From: Nocardia tengchongensis
GTDB lineage: Bacteria > Actinomycetota > Actinomycetes > Mycobacteriales > Mycobacteriaceae
Length of the DNA: 64,000 nt
Assembly: GCF_018362975.1 (NCBI RefSeq)
Contig: NZ_CP074371.1
Coordinates: forward strand, 6,386,001-6,450,000
Reading direction: 5' to 3'
The translations under genes and the position numbers were made by a program. The notes under the pieces are model-generated. The model ran no database searches, was not told the DNA's origin, and was given only the letters and a program-made list of their open reading frames with translations. Below, in pieces: positions 35,712-44,272 of the stretch. Positions within the stretch are counted from its first letter, which is position 1. Each line of letters opens with the position of its first letter.

Positions 35712-37328
35712 TCAGCGCTCGAACGCGGCCACACATTCGACGTGGTGAGTGCCCGGGAACGCATCGAAGACGCGCAACGCGACCGGGTGATATCCGGCCG
35801 CCTTGTAGAGGCCGACATCGCGGGCGAAAGAGGCCGGGTCACAACCGATGTGGACGATACGGCGCGGAGATCGCTCACTCAACGCGCTGATCACGTCCCT
35901 GCCCGCGCCCGCCCGCGGCGGGTCCAGCACCACGACGTCCGGCGCGGCCTCGGGCTGTTCGACGATCCACCGCTCGACCCGCTCAGCGGTCAGGTCCAGC
36001 CACGGCAGGTCCCGCAGGGCCGCGCGGCCTTCGGCGACCGCGGTGCGCGCGAACTCCACACCGTGCACCGCACCGGTTTGGCCCACCTGATCCGCGAGCC
36101 GAGCCGCGAATACACCCACACCGCAATACAAGTCCCACACCAGCGATCCGGGCGCGGCGTCGGCCCACTCGGCCACGACATCCGAATAGCACTGCGCCGC
36201 ACCGTAATGCGGCTGCCAGAACCCCGTCGCCGACAACTCCCAACGCCGCCCGGACACATACTGCACCGCCCGGCCGGTCCCATCGACCACGCGCTCGGTC
36301 CGCGCACTGTGCGCCGCCGCCCGCCGCGCCGCCGTACTACGCCGATCACCCTTGCCCCGGCCGGAACCGCCTGCGCCGCTGCCCCGCTCACGCCGCTCAG
36401 ACCCTCCGCCGTGACGGTCCTCGGCGGGCGCGAGCTCCACGAGATGCCGCATCCCGTCCCCGTCGACAGCCACCATGAGATCGGCTCCCGGAGTCCACCG
36501 CCGCTCGGCGATCCCCTCCAAGGCCCCCGCCATCGGCTGCGGACACCGCAGATCCGCCATCACCTCGGTACTCCGATACCGGTGCACCCCGGCCCGCCCT
36601 TCGGCGTCGACCACGAGTCGCACCCGGCTCCGCCACCCACCGGCATACGCATCGGCTGACCATCCGGCGCCCGGCAGTTCCGCCGACTCCGGGTCGGGCT
36701 TTCCGACGACACCCGGCCGCGCGAGCAGGTCGCTCGCCACATGCGTGGCCACGCTGCCGATGCGGCCCGGTGCGACACCGCCCACCGGATGCACCGCAGC
36801 AGCGCGCGAGCCGGATTCGGCAGGATTGGCGAGCAAGGCCGCGCTGAGGTTGGTCGTCACGCGGCCGGCGCGGCCGGGACTGCCGGGCGGTGCGATCAGG
36901 CCGGTGCGGGAATCCTGGTGTGCTGCCGCACCGGTCGGCAGGCCGAACGGGACCGGGATCGGTTCGACGGTGAACTCGGGTTCCCAGTCGGCCAGGCGGC
37001 GGAGCTGGTCGGCGACGACCTGGTGTTTGAGGGCGCGCTGGGCTTCGGGGGTGGCGAAGGTGAAGTCGCAGCAGCCGGCGCCGCCCGGGCCGGAGACCGG
37101 GCAGGTGGCGTCGATGCGGTCGGGTGACGGGTCGAGGATGTCGATGGCGTCGGCGCGGCAGAAGGAGCCGCCGCGATCCTCGGTGACCAAGGCGCGGACC
37201 AATTCGCCGGGCAGGCCGTGGCGAACGAACAGGACGCGGCCCTCGTGGCGGGCCACGCAGAAACCGCCATGGCCGGGCGGGCCCAGCCGGACCTCGAAAA
37301 CCTCGCCGTACCAGTCGGGTCCGCTCAT
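35712..37328 (-). CDS. TRAM-domain class I SAM-dependent RNA methyltransferase (TrmA/RumA type)
   Basis: A 538-residue uridine-C5-methyltransferase-family protein, homologue of Rv2689c. An N-terminal TRAM/OB domain (1-60) is followed by a Cys-containing segment, CPVSGPGGAGCCDF. The SAM site is VWDLYCGVGVFAARLADQVG, and the catalytic region is VLDPPRAGAGRDVI, continuing to HIGCDPASFARDV, where the Cys would attack uridine C6. Two Arg/Gly/Ala-rich insertions (about 150-215 and 300-350) make it longer than typical homologues of about 400 residues. It overlaps the permease gene by four bases, so translation is coupled. tRNA or rRNA specificity cannot be told. Confidence 0.88.
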   Translation of the reverse strand: MSGPDWYGEVFEVRLGPPGHGGFCVARHEGRVLFVRHGLPGELVRALVTEDRGGSFCRADAIDILDPSPDRIDATCPVSGPGGAGCCDFTFATPEAQRALKHQVVADQLRRLADWEPEFTVEPIPVPFGLPTGAAAHQDSRTGLIAPPGSPGRAGRVTTNLSAALLANPAESGSRAAAVHPVGGVAPGRIGSVATHVASDLLARPGVVGKPDPESAELPGAGWSADAYAGGWRSRVRLVVDAEGRAGVHRYRSTEVMADLRCPQPMAGALEGIAERRWTPGADLMVAVDGDGMRHLVELAPAEDRHGGGSERRERGSGAGGSGRGKGDRRSTAARRAAAHSARTERVVDGTGRAVQYVSGRRWELSATGFWQPHYGAAQCYSDVVAEWADAAPGSLVWDLYCGVGVFAARLADQVGQTGAVHGVEFARTAVAEGRAALRDLPWLDLTAERVERWIVEQPEAAPDVVVLDPPRAGAGRDVISALSERSPRRIVHIGCDPASFARDVGLYKAAGYHPVALRVFDAFPGTHHVECVAAFER

Positions 37329-39313
37329 GCCTCATCTCCGAAACCGCGACGCACCGAACCGGGGGCGTTGACGACGCGGGCGGGCTGGGCGCGGCCCGCG
37401 GAGGACGACAGCTGCCAGGGGACGCTGGTCACCATCACACCGGGCTCGAACAGCAGGCGGCCCTTCAGCCGCAACGCACTCTGGTTGTGCAGCAGCTGTT
37501 CCCACCAGTGGCCTACCACGTATTCGGGGATGAACACGGTGACCACGTCGCGCGGGGACGCCTTGCGGACGCGCTTCACGTAATCCATCACCGGCTTGGT
37601 GATCTCGCGGTACGGCGATTCGATCACCTTGAGCGGCACCGCGATATCGCTGGCCTCCCACTCCCGCACCAGCGCGCGGGTATCGGGCTCGTCGACGTTG
37701 ACCGTGATGGCCTCGATGGTGTCGGGGCGGGTGGCGCGCGCGTAGGCGATGGCGCGCCGGGTCGGCATGTGCAGCTTGGACACCAGCACGATGGAATGGG
37801 TGCGGCTGGGCAGCACCCCGTCCCACTCGGCCTCGTGGAGTTCCCGCGACACCGAGTCGTAGTGGCGGCGAATCAGTTTCATCAGGCCGAAGATCGCCGC
37901 CATGGTGATGATCGCGATCCACGCGCCCGCCAGGAACTTCGTGACCAGCACGATGATCAGCACGGTCGCGGTCATGGTCAGGCCGATGGCGTTGATCACC
38001 CGCGAACGCTTCATGCGGTTGCGCTGCGCGGGATCGGTCTCGGTGCGCAGCAGCCGGGTCCAGTGCCGCAGCATGCCGGTCTGGCTCAGCACGAACGACA
38101 CGAACACGCCCACGATGTAGAGCTGGATCAGGCGCGTCACCTCCGCGCCGAACAACACCACGAACGCGATCGCCGCACCCGCCAGGAACAGGATGCCGTT
38201 GCTGAACGCCAGCCGGTCACCGCGGGTGTGCAGCTGACGCGGCAGGAAACGGTCCTGCGCCAGAATCGAACCCAGCACCGGGAAGCCGTTGAAGGCGGTG
38301 TTGGCCGCCAGCACCAGGATCAGCGCGGTGACGATGGTGATGAAGTAGAACCCGGCCGGGAAACCGGAGAACACCGCGCCCGCCAGCTGCGCGACCAGGG
38401 TCTTCTGCTCGTAGCCGGCCGGCGCGCCGATCAGGTCGGCGGTGTCGTGGGCGTAGACGATGCCGACCTTCTGGGTGAGCACGATCATGCCCATGAACAG
38501 CGTCACCGCGATGCAGCCCAGCAGCAGCAGGGTGGTCGCGGCATTGCGAGACTTGGGCTTGCGGAAGGCGGGCACACCATTGCTGATCGCCTCGACACCG
38601 GTCAACGCCGCACAGCCGGAGGAGAAGGCGCGGGCGATGAGGAACACGAACGCCAGCCCGAACAGATGCTCGTCCTCGGCTTTCAGCCCGAACCCGTAGG
38701 ACTCGGCGTGCACGGTCTGCCCCAGGAAGATCCGGACGAAACCCCAGATCAGCATGATGAACATGCCGATCATGAACGCATAGGTGGGAATCGCGAACGC
38801 CGTGCCGGACTCACGCACGCCACGCAGGTTGATGGCGGTGAGGATCACAATCGCCGATACCGCGAACAGCACCTTGTGCGTCGAGACGAACGGCACCGCC
38901 GACCCGATATTGGACGCCGCCGAAGAGATCGACACCGCCACCGTGAGCACGTAGTCGACCAGCAGCGCGCTGCCGACCGTCAAGCCCGCGGTGGGTCCCA
39001 GGTTCTTGGTGGCGACCTCGTAGTCGCCGCCACCCGAGGGATAGGCGTGCACGTTCTGCCGGTAGCTGGCCACCACGACCGCCATCACCAGGGCGACCGC
39101 CAGGCCGATCCAGGGGGCGTAGACGTAGGCGGACAGCCCGGCCACCGACAGCACCAGGAAGATCTCCTCGGGGGCGTATGCCACCGAGGACAGGGCGTCC
39201 GAGGCGAAGACCGGGAGGGCGATCCGCTTGGGTAGCAGCGTATGACCGAGCGAATCACTGCGGAATGGGCGGCCGACCAGCATGCGCTTGGCGGCCGTCG
39301 TCAACTTCGACAC
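37325..39313 (-). CDS. APC-superfamily permease (Rv2690c-like)
   Basis: A 662-residue protein with about twelve membrane helices in the first 450 residues and a large cytoplasmic C-terminal domain. SDSLGHTLLPKRIALPVFAS, SSVAYAPEEIFLVLS and PSGGGDYEVATKNLGPTAGL match the family. It resembles amino-acid/potassium-type APC carriers of the KUP/GadC-like side; the substrate is unknown, but the neighbouring ceoB-ceoC K+ regulators make an ion-related role possible. GTG at 39313 (MSKLTT) lies seven bases after TATGCT (39321-39326) and matches the mycobacterial N-terminus; an ATG at 39325 is the alternative. Confidence 0.88.
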   Translation of the reverse strand: MSKLTTAAKRMLVGRPFRSDSLGHTLLPKRIALPVFASDALSSVAYAPEEIFLVLSVAGLSAYVYAPWIGLAVALVMAVVVASYRQNVHAYPSGGGDYEVATKNLGPTAGLTVGSALLVDYVLTVAVSISSAASNIGSAVPFVSTHKVLFAVSAIVILTAINLRGVRESGTAFAIPTYAFMIGMFIMLIWGFVRIFLGQTVHAESYGFGLKAEDEHLFGLAFVFLIARAFSSGCAALTGVEAISNGVPAFRKPKSRNAATTLLLLGCIAVTLFMGMIVLTQKVGIVYAHDTADLIGAPAGYEQKTLVAQLAGAVFSGFPAGFYFITIVTALILVLAANTAFNGFPVLGSILAQDRFLPRQLHTRGDRLAFSNGILFLAGAAIAFVVLFGAEVTRLIQLYIVGVFVSFVLSQTGMLRHWTRLLRTETDPAQRNRMKRSRVINAIGLTMTATVLIIVLVTKFLAGAWIAIITMAAIFGLMKLIRRHYDSVSRELHEAEWDGVLPSRTHSIVLVSKLHMPTRRAIAYARATRPDTIEAITVNVDEPDTRALVREWEASDIAVPLKVIESPYREITKPVMDYVKRVRKASPRDVVTVFIPEYVVGHWWEQLLHNQSALRLKGRLLFEPGVMVTSVPWQLSSSAGRAQPARVVNAPGSVRRGFGDEA

Positions 39314-39547
39314 TCCTGGCAGCATAAGGCAGTCCGGGAGCGGCCGTGTTCGCGGCGCGACGGGGGCGCCCCGCGACCGTAGGGTGACGTCGGAGCGTGT
39401 GAGGTTTTCCCGGTTCCGGTTTGAACATGTTCCGGAGGGGGAAAGTGCCCGCAGTGAAACTCGAGCGGTACGGTTGCCACCCGGCCGAAGTTTTCCAGCA
39501 GGTGGCAACCAGACCGCACCACGGTTTTCGGGAATGGGGTTCGTACG

Positions 39548-40213
39548 GTGTACGTCGTGATCATGGGATGTGGGCGGGTCGGTTCCTCGCTCGCCCGCGC
39601 CCTCGTACGCATCGGCCATGAGGTCGCGGTGATCGATCAGAACTCGAGCGCCTTCCTGCGCCTGGGCCGCGATTTCCCGGGCCTGTGCATCACCGGCGTC
39701 GGGTTCGATCGAGATGTGCTGACCCGGGCCGGAATCGAACGCGCCGGAGCCTTCGCCGCGGTGTCCTCCGGCGACAACTCCAACATCATCTCCGCCCGCG
39801 TGGCCCGCGAGACCTTCGGCGTCGAGCGCGTGGTCGCCCGCATCTACGACGCCAAGCGCGCCGCGGTGTACGAACGCCTGGGCATCCCCACCATCGCCAC
39901 CGTGCCGTGGACCACCGACCGGTTCCTGCGCACCCTGGTCGCCGACCAGTCCACCACCACCTGGCGCGACCCCACCGGCACCGTCGCGGTCACCGAACTC
40001 GACGTGCACGAGAACTGGTACGGGCGTTCGGTGCACGACCTCGAAGAGGCCATCGGAGCACGCGTGGCCTTCGTGATCCGCTTCGGGCAGGGCGTATTGC
40101 CCACCGGCAAGTCCATGCTGCAGGCCGACGACCTGGTCTACATCGCCGCCACCTCCGGCACCGTGGGCGAAGCCGTCGCCCTGGCCGCCAATCCCCCTGC
40201 CCCCGAGCACTGA
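39548..40213 (+). CDS. ceoB: TrkA-type K+ uptake regulatory protein CeoB
   Basis: A 221-residue RCK protein. The TrkA_N Rossmann domain starts VIMGCGRVGSSLARALVRIG with an acidic VIDQ at beta 2, so NAD(H) binding is expected, and the TrkA_C domain follows at about 140-215. SSGDNSNIISARVARETFGV and RIYDAKRAAVYERLGIPT match Rv2691. Such proteins gate Trk/Ktr potassium channels in response to nucleotides. GTG at 39548 gives the mycobacterial N-terminus. It is followed by ceoC after 16 bases, forming a two-gene operon divergent from the APC permease. Confidence 0.92.
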   Translation: MYVVIMGCGRVGSSLARALVRIGHEVAVIDQNSSAFLRLGRDFPGLCITGVGFDRDVLTRAGIERAGAFAAVSSGDNSNIISARVARETFGVERVVARIYDAKRAAVYERLGIPTIATVPWTTDRFLRTLVADQSTTTWRDPTGTVAVTELDVHENWYGRSVHDLEEAIGARVAFVIRFGQGVLPTGKSMLQADDLVYIAATSGTVGEAVALAANPPAPEH

Positions 40214-40229
40214 TCGTGAAGGAAGCCCG

Positions 40230-40916
40230 ATGAAGGTAGCCATCGCCGGGGCCGGAGCCGTCGGACGCTCCATCGCCCAGGAACTGCTGCGCGGCGGCCA
40301 TCAGGTCATGCTGCTCGAACGCCGCCTCGACCACATCGACCCCAACAGCGCGCCCGCCGCCATCTGGACCCACGCCGACGCCTGCGAGCTGGAAACGCTC
40401 GAAGAGGCCGGGCTGGAAACCTACGACGTGGTCATCGCCGCCACCGGCGACGACAAGGTGAACCTGGTGTTCTCGCTGCTCGCCAAGACCGAATTCGGGG
40501 CCGATCGGGTGGTCGCCCGCGTCAACGATCCCCGCAACGAGTGGCTCTTCGACTCCTCGTGGGGCGTCGACGTCGCGGTGTCCACGCCGCGGCTGCTGGC
40601 CTCGCTGGTCGAGGAAGCGGTGTCGGTCGGCGATCTGGTGCGGCTGATGACGCTGCGGCAGGGTCAGGCCAACCTGGTCGAGATCACCCTGCCCACCGAT
40701 ACCCCCTTGGCCGGCAAGGCCGTTCGCACCCTCACCCTGCCCCGGGACGCCGCCCTGGTCACCATCCTGCGCGGCGGGCGCGTCATCGTCCCGCAGGGCG
40801 ACGACCCGCTCGAAGGCGAGGACGAACTGTTGTTCGTCACCTCCGTGGAAGCAGAGGACGACCTACGCAAGGCGCTCGGCGCCAACGGCTTCGGCTCGAC
40901 CGCCACCCCCGCCTGA
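40230..40916 (+). CDS. ceoC: TrkA-type K+ uptake regulatory protein CeoC
   Basis: A 228-residue paralogue of CeoB. The Rossmann motif is VAIAGAGAVGRSIAQELLRG with E-R at the end of beta 2, and a TrkA_C domain follows with VEITLPTDTPLAGKAVRTLT. It matches Rv2692. CeoB and CeoC probably form a hetero-octameric ring controlling potassium import; no channel gene is in the window apart from the APC permease. AAGGA lies eight bases before the ATG. A strong terminator follows. Confidence 0.92.
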   Translation: MKVAIAGAGAVGRSIAQELLRGGHQVMLLERRLDHIDPNSAPAAIWTHADACELETLEEAGLETYDVVIAATGDDKVNLVFSLLAKTEFGADRVVARVNDPRNEWLFDSSWGVDVAVSTPRLLASLVEEAVSVGDLVRLMTLRQGQANLVEITLPTDTPLAGKAVRTLTLPRDAALVTILRGGRVIVPQGDDPLEGEDELLFVTSVEAEDDLRKALGANGFGSTATPA

Positions 40917-40950
40917 TCGCACGCGAAGCGACAGAGCTCCGCATACGGCA

Positions 40951-40983
40951 ATGGGCCGGGCGCACCCCCTGCGCCCGGCCCAT
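40951..40983. terminator. Terminator between ceoC and the sigma factor gene
   Basis: ATGGGCCGGGCGCA (40951-40964) pairs perfectly with TGCGCCCGGCCCAT (40970-40983) around CCCCC; ACGGC/GCCGT just outside extends it past a mismatch. It lies between convergent 3' ends, and the plus strand continues into ATTTCAT. Confidence 0.85.
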
Positions 40984-41008
40984 TCGCCGTATTTCATCCC
41001 CCGCACTC

Positions 41009-41710
41009 TCAGGACGCCTCCCGCAGCTCGGCGCGCAGCCGGTTGAGCGCGCGGTGCTGCATGACCCGCACCACGCCCGGACTGGTGCCGATGGCCTCGG
41101 CGGTCTCGGCGGCCGTCCACCCCAGCACGATCCGCATGACCAGCACCTCACGGTGGGTCGAGGACAGCACCTGCATGAGGTCGCGGGTCGCGCGGCGGGT
41201 CTCCATCGCCAGCGCCCGCTCCTCCGGGCCCGCCTCGGTGTTCGGGGCGTCAGGGAACTCCGCGACCGGGTAGGCCGGGTGCAGCTGCGCCCGCCGGAAC
41301 GCGTCGGCCACCTTGTTCGCGGAGATGCCGTAGACGAAGGCCAGGAAGGACTTGCCCTGGTCGCGGTAGCGCGGGATGGCCTGCACCGTCGCCAGGCAGA
41401 TCTCCTGCGCCACATCGTCCGCGGTCACGTGCAGGTGACCGGCCCCGCCCAGGCGAGCCGCGCAGTAGCGGCGCACCAGCGGGTACACGATCTTGAGAAT
41501 CTCGGAGACGGCCGCGCGGTCACCGGCGGCGGCCGGGCCGATCAGCTTCTCCAATTCCGCTGCGGCACGCCGGGACTCCGATGTCGCCACACTGCCGGAC
41601 TTGCTGCCTCCCCGCCCCACCGGGTGCCGGCGCGAGGCTGCCGTCTGCACCGCGATCGCGAGCCCCTCGCCCCGATCCTGCGCTGCCACTGCCTTGCCGT
41701 CGGTAACCAC
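41009..41710 (-). CDS. SigD/ShbA-like group IV sigma factor
   Basis: A 233-residue sigma factor. Region 2 is ADDVAQEICLATVQAIPRYRDQGKSFLAFVYGISANKVADAFRR and region 4 is LMQVLSSTHREVLVMRIVLG followed by WTAAETAEAIGTSPGVVRVMQHRALNRLR. It closely resembles mycobacterial SigD and Streptomyces ShbA, which direct transcription of housekeeping and stringent-response genes; ShbA drives hrdB, the principal sigma gene. A 55-residue variable N-terminus precedes region 2. GTG at 41710 has AAAGGA seven bases upstream. No anti-sigma gene adjoins it. sigA lies 8 kb away, so regulation of sigA is possible but only inferred. Confidence 0.85.
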   Translation of the reverse strand: MVTDGKAVAAQDRGEGLAIAVQTAASRRHPVGRGGSKSGSVATSESRRAAAELEKLIGPAAAGDRAAVSEILKIVYPLVRRYCAARLGGAGHLHVTADDVAQEICLATVQAIPRYRDQGKSFLAFVYGISANKVADAFRRAQLHPAYPVAEFPDAPNTEAGPEERALAMETRRATRDLMQVLSSTHREVLVMRIVLGWTAAETAEAIGTSPGVVRVMQHRALNRLRAELREAS

Positions 41711-41886
41711 TCCGCGTTCCTTTCTCCGTAGCCTGTTAAAGCTTCTGAGAAAGATCGTGCTCGCCGGGGGGCCGCCGAAATAGGCACCCCAGGGGTGGGT
41801 TGGTCACCCCCTCCCGTCCCCCGATGGCCCCGAAGGTGTTGCGCGGCGAAGGTTTAGCGCGATAAGTGCCCGAATCGGACGACTGT

Positions 41887-42762
41887 CTAGACGGTGGAAT
41901 CGGGGGCGGCGCCCCGGCCCTGACCGGCCTCGGCCTGGTCTTTAGCGGCCTTCGCGGCGGAAGAGGGCAGGTGACCGGCCTTGCGCACCGCCCAGAACGT
42001 CACCAGCGCCGCCACCGCGGTCAACGGCCAGCCCATGCCAATCCGCGCCACGGCCAGCAGACCGGTGCTGTTGGCCGCGTACAGGTGGTTCTGGACCAGG
42101 TAGCGGGCCACGAACACCAGCGCCCACACCGCCGTCGCGATGTCGTAGAGACGCATCGCGCGCTTGTCGGAGCGCCACCCGGAGCCGTGCCCGTTCAGCG
42201 CACCCCAGATCACGCCCGCCAACGGCCACCGCACCACCAGGGACAGCAGGAACGCGCCGCCGTACACCAGGCTCGCGTAGATGCCGAACAGGAAGAAACC
42301 CTTCGCCTCACCCATCCGGTAGGCGATGAACGCGCACAGGCCCACACCCAGGAAACCCGAGATGGCGGGCTGGATCGGACCGCGACGCACCAAGCGCCAC
42401 ACCAGGATCGCCGCGGCCACGCCGAGTGACGCCCAGATGGCGGCGGTCAGGCCGCGCAGCGAGTTCACCGGCACGAACACCAGTACCGGCAGGGAGGAGT
42501 AGATCAGGCCGGACAGGCCGCCCATCTGCTCGAGCAGGGTGGGTTCGGGCTCGTCGGCGCCGTCACCGTGCTCGGTGTCGGCGGCACGCTCGGCGTCGAC
42601 CAGCGCCTGCATATCGTCGTCCAGCAGCGCGTTCTCCAGGCGAAACGGCGGCTCGTCGGCCGCTGCGGCCGGATCGATGCGAACCGTCGGTGGATCGAAG
42701 GCCGCCGCACCGTAGGGCTCGGCGGGATCGCGGCCCTCGCCGCTGCTGGTGGGGTTCGGCAT
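41887..42762 (-). CDS. DUF3159 integral membrane protein
   Basis: A 291-residue protein with an acidic, Asp/Glu-rich N-terminal 85 residues, then about six membrane helices, and a short charged tail. LLEQMGGLSGLIYSSLPVLVF, followed by VPVNSLRGLTAAIWASLGVA, is the DUF3159 signature. The family is confined to actinobacteria (Rv2693c in this synteny) and has no known function. ATG at 42762 lies six bases after the OB-fold gene stop, so the two are co-transcribed. The 176 bases upstream of the sigma gene on its left carry no other gene. Confidence 0.85.
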   Translation of the reverse strand: MPNPTSSGEGRDPAEPYGAAAFDPPTVRIDPAAAADEPPFRLENALLDDDMQALVDAERAADTEHGDGADEPEPTLLEQMGGLSGLIYSSLPVLVFVPVNSLRGLTAAIWASLGVAAAILVWRLVRRGPIQPAISGFLGVGLCAFIAYRMGEAKGFFLFGIYASLVYGGAFLLSLVVRWPLAGVIWGALNGHGSGWRSDKRAMRLYDIATAVWALVFVARYLVQNHLYAANSTGLLAVARIGMGWPLTAVAALVTFWAVRKAGHLPSSAAKAAKDQAEAGQGRGAAPDSTV

Positions 42763-42767
42763 GAGTG

Positions 42768-43160
42768 TCAGGAATTCCCGCGCAGTTCGTAGTAGGGGTT
42801 GTAGATGACCTTGCCGCCGTCACGTTCACCGACACGGCCGCGGACCAGAATACGACGGCCCGGTTCGATTCCGGGGATACGACGCCTGCCGATGAAGACC
42901 AGCTCGACGCTGTCGGTGCCGTCGAAGAATTCGGCGGCCACCTCGGCGCCGCCGGCCTTGGGACAGGCCTCCACGCTCCGGAGCCGGCCGACCATGGTGA
43001 CTTCCTCACCACGCCGACATTCCGATGCCCGGCACGCTCCCGACGCCTCCGACGTCTCGGCGAGCTCCTCGGCATCCAAACGATCCAGGTCCTCCGTCAG
43101 TCGGCGGCCGAGCCGCCGGAAATAGCCTGACGGGGTGTCCTTCCCACCCGCGGATGGCAT
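42768..43160 (-). CDS. OB-fold nucleic-acid-binding domain protein
   Basis: A 130-residue protein. The N-terminal helix, GYFRRLGRRLTEDLDRLDAE, precedes an OB-fold beta barrel: GEEVTMVGRLRSVEACPK, AEFFDGTDSVELVFIGRRRI, PGIEPGRRILVRGRVGERDG and a terminal IYNPYYELR. It matches Rv2694c and resembles the anticodon-type OB domains of RecG/tRNA-binding proteins. ATG at 43160 has AGGAGAG eight bases upstream. It is divergent from a small hydrolase gene. Confidence 0.88.
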   Translation of the reverse strand: MPSAGGKDTPSGYFRRLGRRLTEDLDRLDAEELAETSEASGACRASECRRGEEVTMVGRLRSVEACPKAGGAEVAAEFFDGTDSVELVFIGRRRIPGIEPGRRILVRGRVGERDGGKVIYNPYYELRGNS

Positions 43161-43325
43161 CTCGCACGCTCTCCTGTAGAGCTCGACGGCGTGGGTCTCA
43201 CGTCGTTCGTTCCTTCCACGGCAACCGGACGGTTTGCCACCCGGGCGCTCGTGGCCGTACAAGGGCCACTGTAGATGGGACGGGCTGCACCCGCCACGCG
43301 CGCCCGCCCCCGCTACAGTCGGCCG

Positions 43326-44042
43326 GTGCCCGATCTTCCACGTCCGGCGGTCGCCGTCGCCCTGCCCGGGACCGGTTCCGACGCCCAATTCGCCCGCCGC
43401 GCCTTCGGATCCGCCTGCGCCGCACTGGATCTGCCGTTCCTGGCGGTCGAACCGGACCCGCGCCGGGTGATCGACAGCTACCGGGCCGCCCTCGACGCCG
43501 CCGCCCGCTCCGGGCCCGTCCTGGTCACCGGGATCTCCCTCGGCGCGGCCGTCGCCGTCGACTGGGCCGCCCAGCACCCCGGGTCGGTGTACGGCGTGGT
43601 CGCCGCGTTGCCCGCCTGGACCGGCGCCGACACCACCGGCTGCCCCGCGGCCCTGTCCGCCGCCGCCACCGCCGCCCAGCTGCGCGCCGACGGCCTCGAC
43701 GCCGTCATCACCCGCATGCGCGAATCCAGCCCCGCCTGGCTCGCCGACGCGTTGACCCGCTCGTGGACCTCCCAGTGGCCCGACCTGCCCGCGGCGCTCG
43801 AAGAGGCCGCGAACTACGCCTGGCCCGAACCCGAACTCCTGGCCCGGGTCACCGCCCCGGTCGAGATCATCGCCGCGGCCGACGACCCCGTGCACCCCTT
43901 CGCCGTGGCCGAACGCTGGACCGCTCTGCTCCCGCACGCCACCCTGCACACCATCACCCTCGACGAACTCGGCGCGGACCCGTCGATCCTCGGCGCCCGC
44001 GGCATCAACGCCCTGCTCCCCCGCCGCATCCCCGCACCCTGA
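43326..44042 (+). CDS. Alpha/beta hydrolase-fold protein (Rv2695-like)
   Basis: A 238-residue protein. It starts with the strand AVAVALPGTGSD (oxyanion region), then the nucleophile elbow VTGISLGAAVAVDWAAQHP (G-x-S-x-G with Ser near 75), and a late APVEIIAAADDPVHPFAVAE acid region. A catalytic His is not obvious near the C-terminus, so activity may be lost or altered. GTG at 43326 lies six bases after TACAGT (43314-43319), a leaderless start. It sits between the OB-fold and DUF3710 genes as Rv2695 does. Confidence 0.8.
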   Translation: MPDLPRPAVAVALPGTGSDAQFARRAFGSACAALDLPFLAVEPDPRRVIDSYRAALDAAARSGPVLVTGISLGAAVAVDWAAQHPGSVYGVVAALPAWTGADTTGCPAALSAAATAAQLRADGLDAVITRMRESSPAWLADALTRSWTSQWPDLPAALEEAANYAWPEPELLARVTAPVEIIAAADDPVHPFAVAERWTALLPHATLHTITLDELGADPSILGARGINALLPRRIPAP

Positions 44043-44185
44043 CCCGAATCCTGGCCCGGCACAGCGCAACTCCCGCACGCCCGGGCCGAGCGGCATCGGG
44101 TCCAGGGTCCGGGCCCGACTTCTGCAATCGCAGCGCTGCGACACCATCCCGAGTACCGATCGCCACCCGATTCAGCCGATAGCGA

Positions 44186-44220
44186 AAATGGGGCGCCGCC
44201 ACAGTGGCGGCGCCCCATTT
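44186..44220. terminator. Bidirectional terminator between the hydrolase and DUF3710 genes
   Basis: A 17-bp perfect inverted repeat (44186-44202 with 44204-44220) has G+C-rich inner and A/T outer pairs: A-rich 5' flank and ATTT at the 3' end. It lies between convergent genes. The left part of the 44043-44272 gap shows nothing else. Confidence 0.85.
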
Positions 44221-44272
44221 CGTTGCGCGCTACAGCCGAATCCGGGCCGGAGTCCCGGCCCGGAGAGTTCGG

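Noticed and set aside
37325-40273. Extending the APC permease upstream to 982 codons
   Set aside because: The extra part is antisense to ceoB and lacks family similarity; a -10 box and the mycobacterial N-terminus support 39313.
42768-44147. Extending the OB-fold gene to a 459-codon protein
   Set aside because: The upstream portion is Gly/Arg-rich antisense of the 43326 hydrolase gene. The ATG at 43160 has a strong ribosome binding site and gives the family length.
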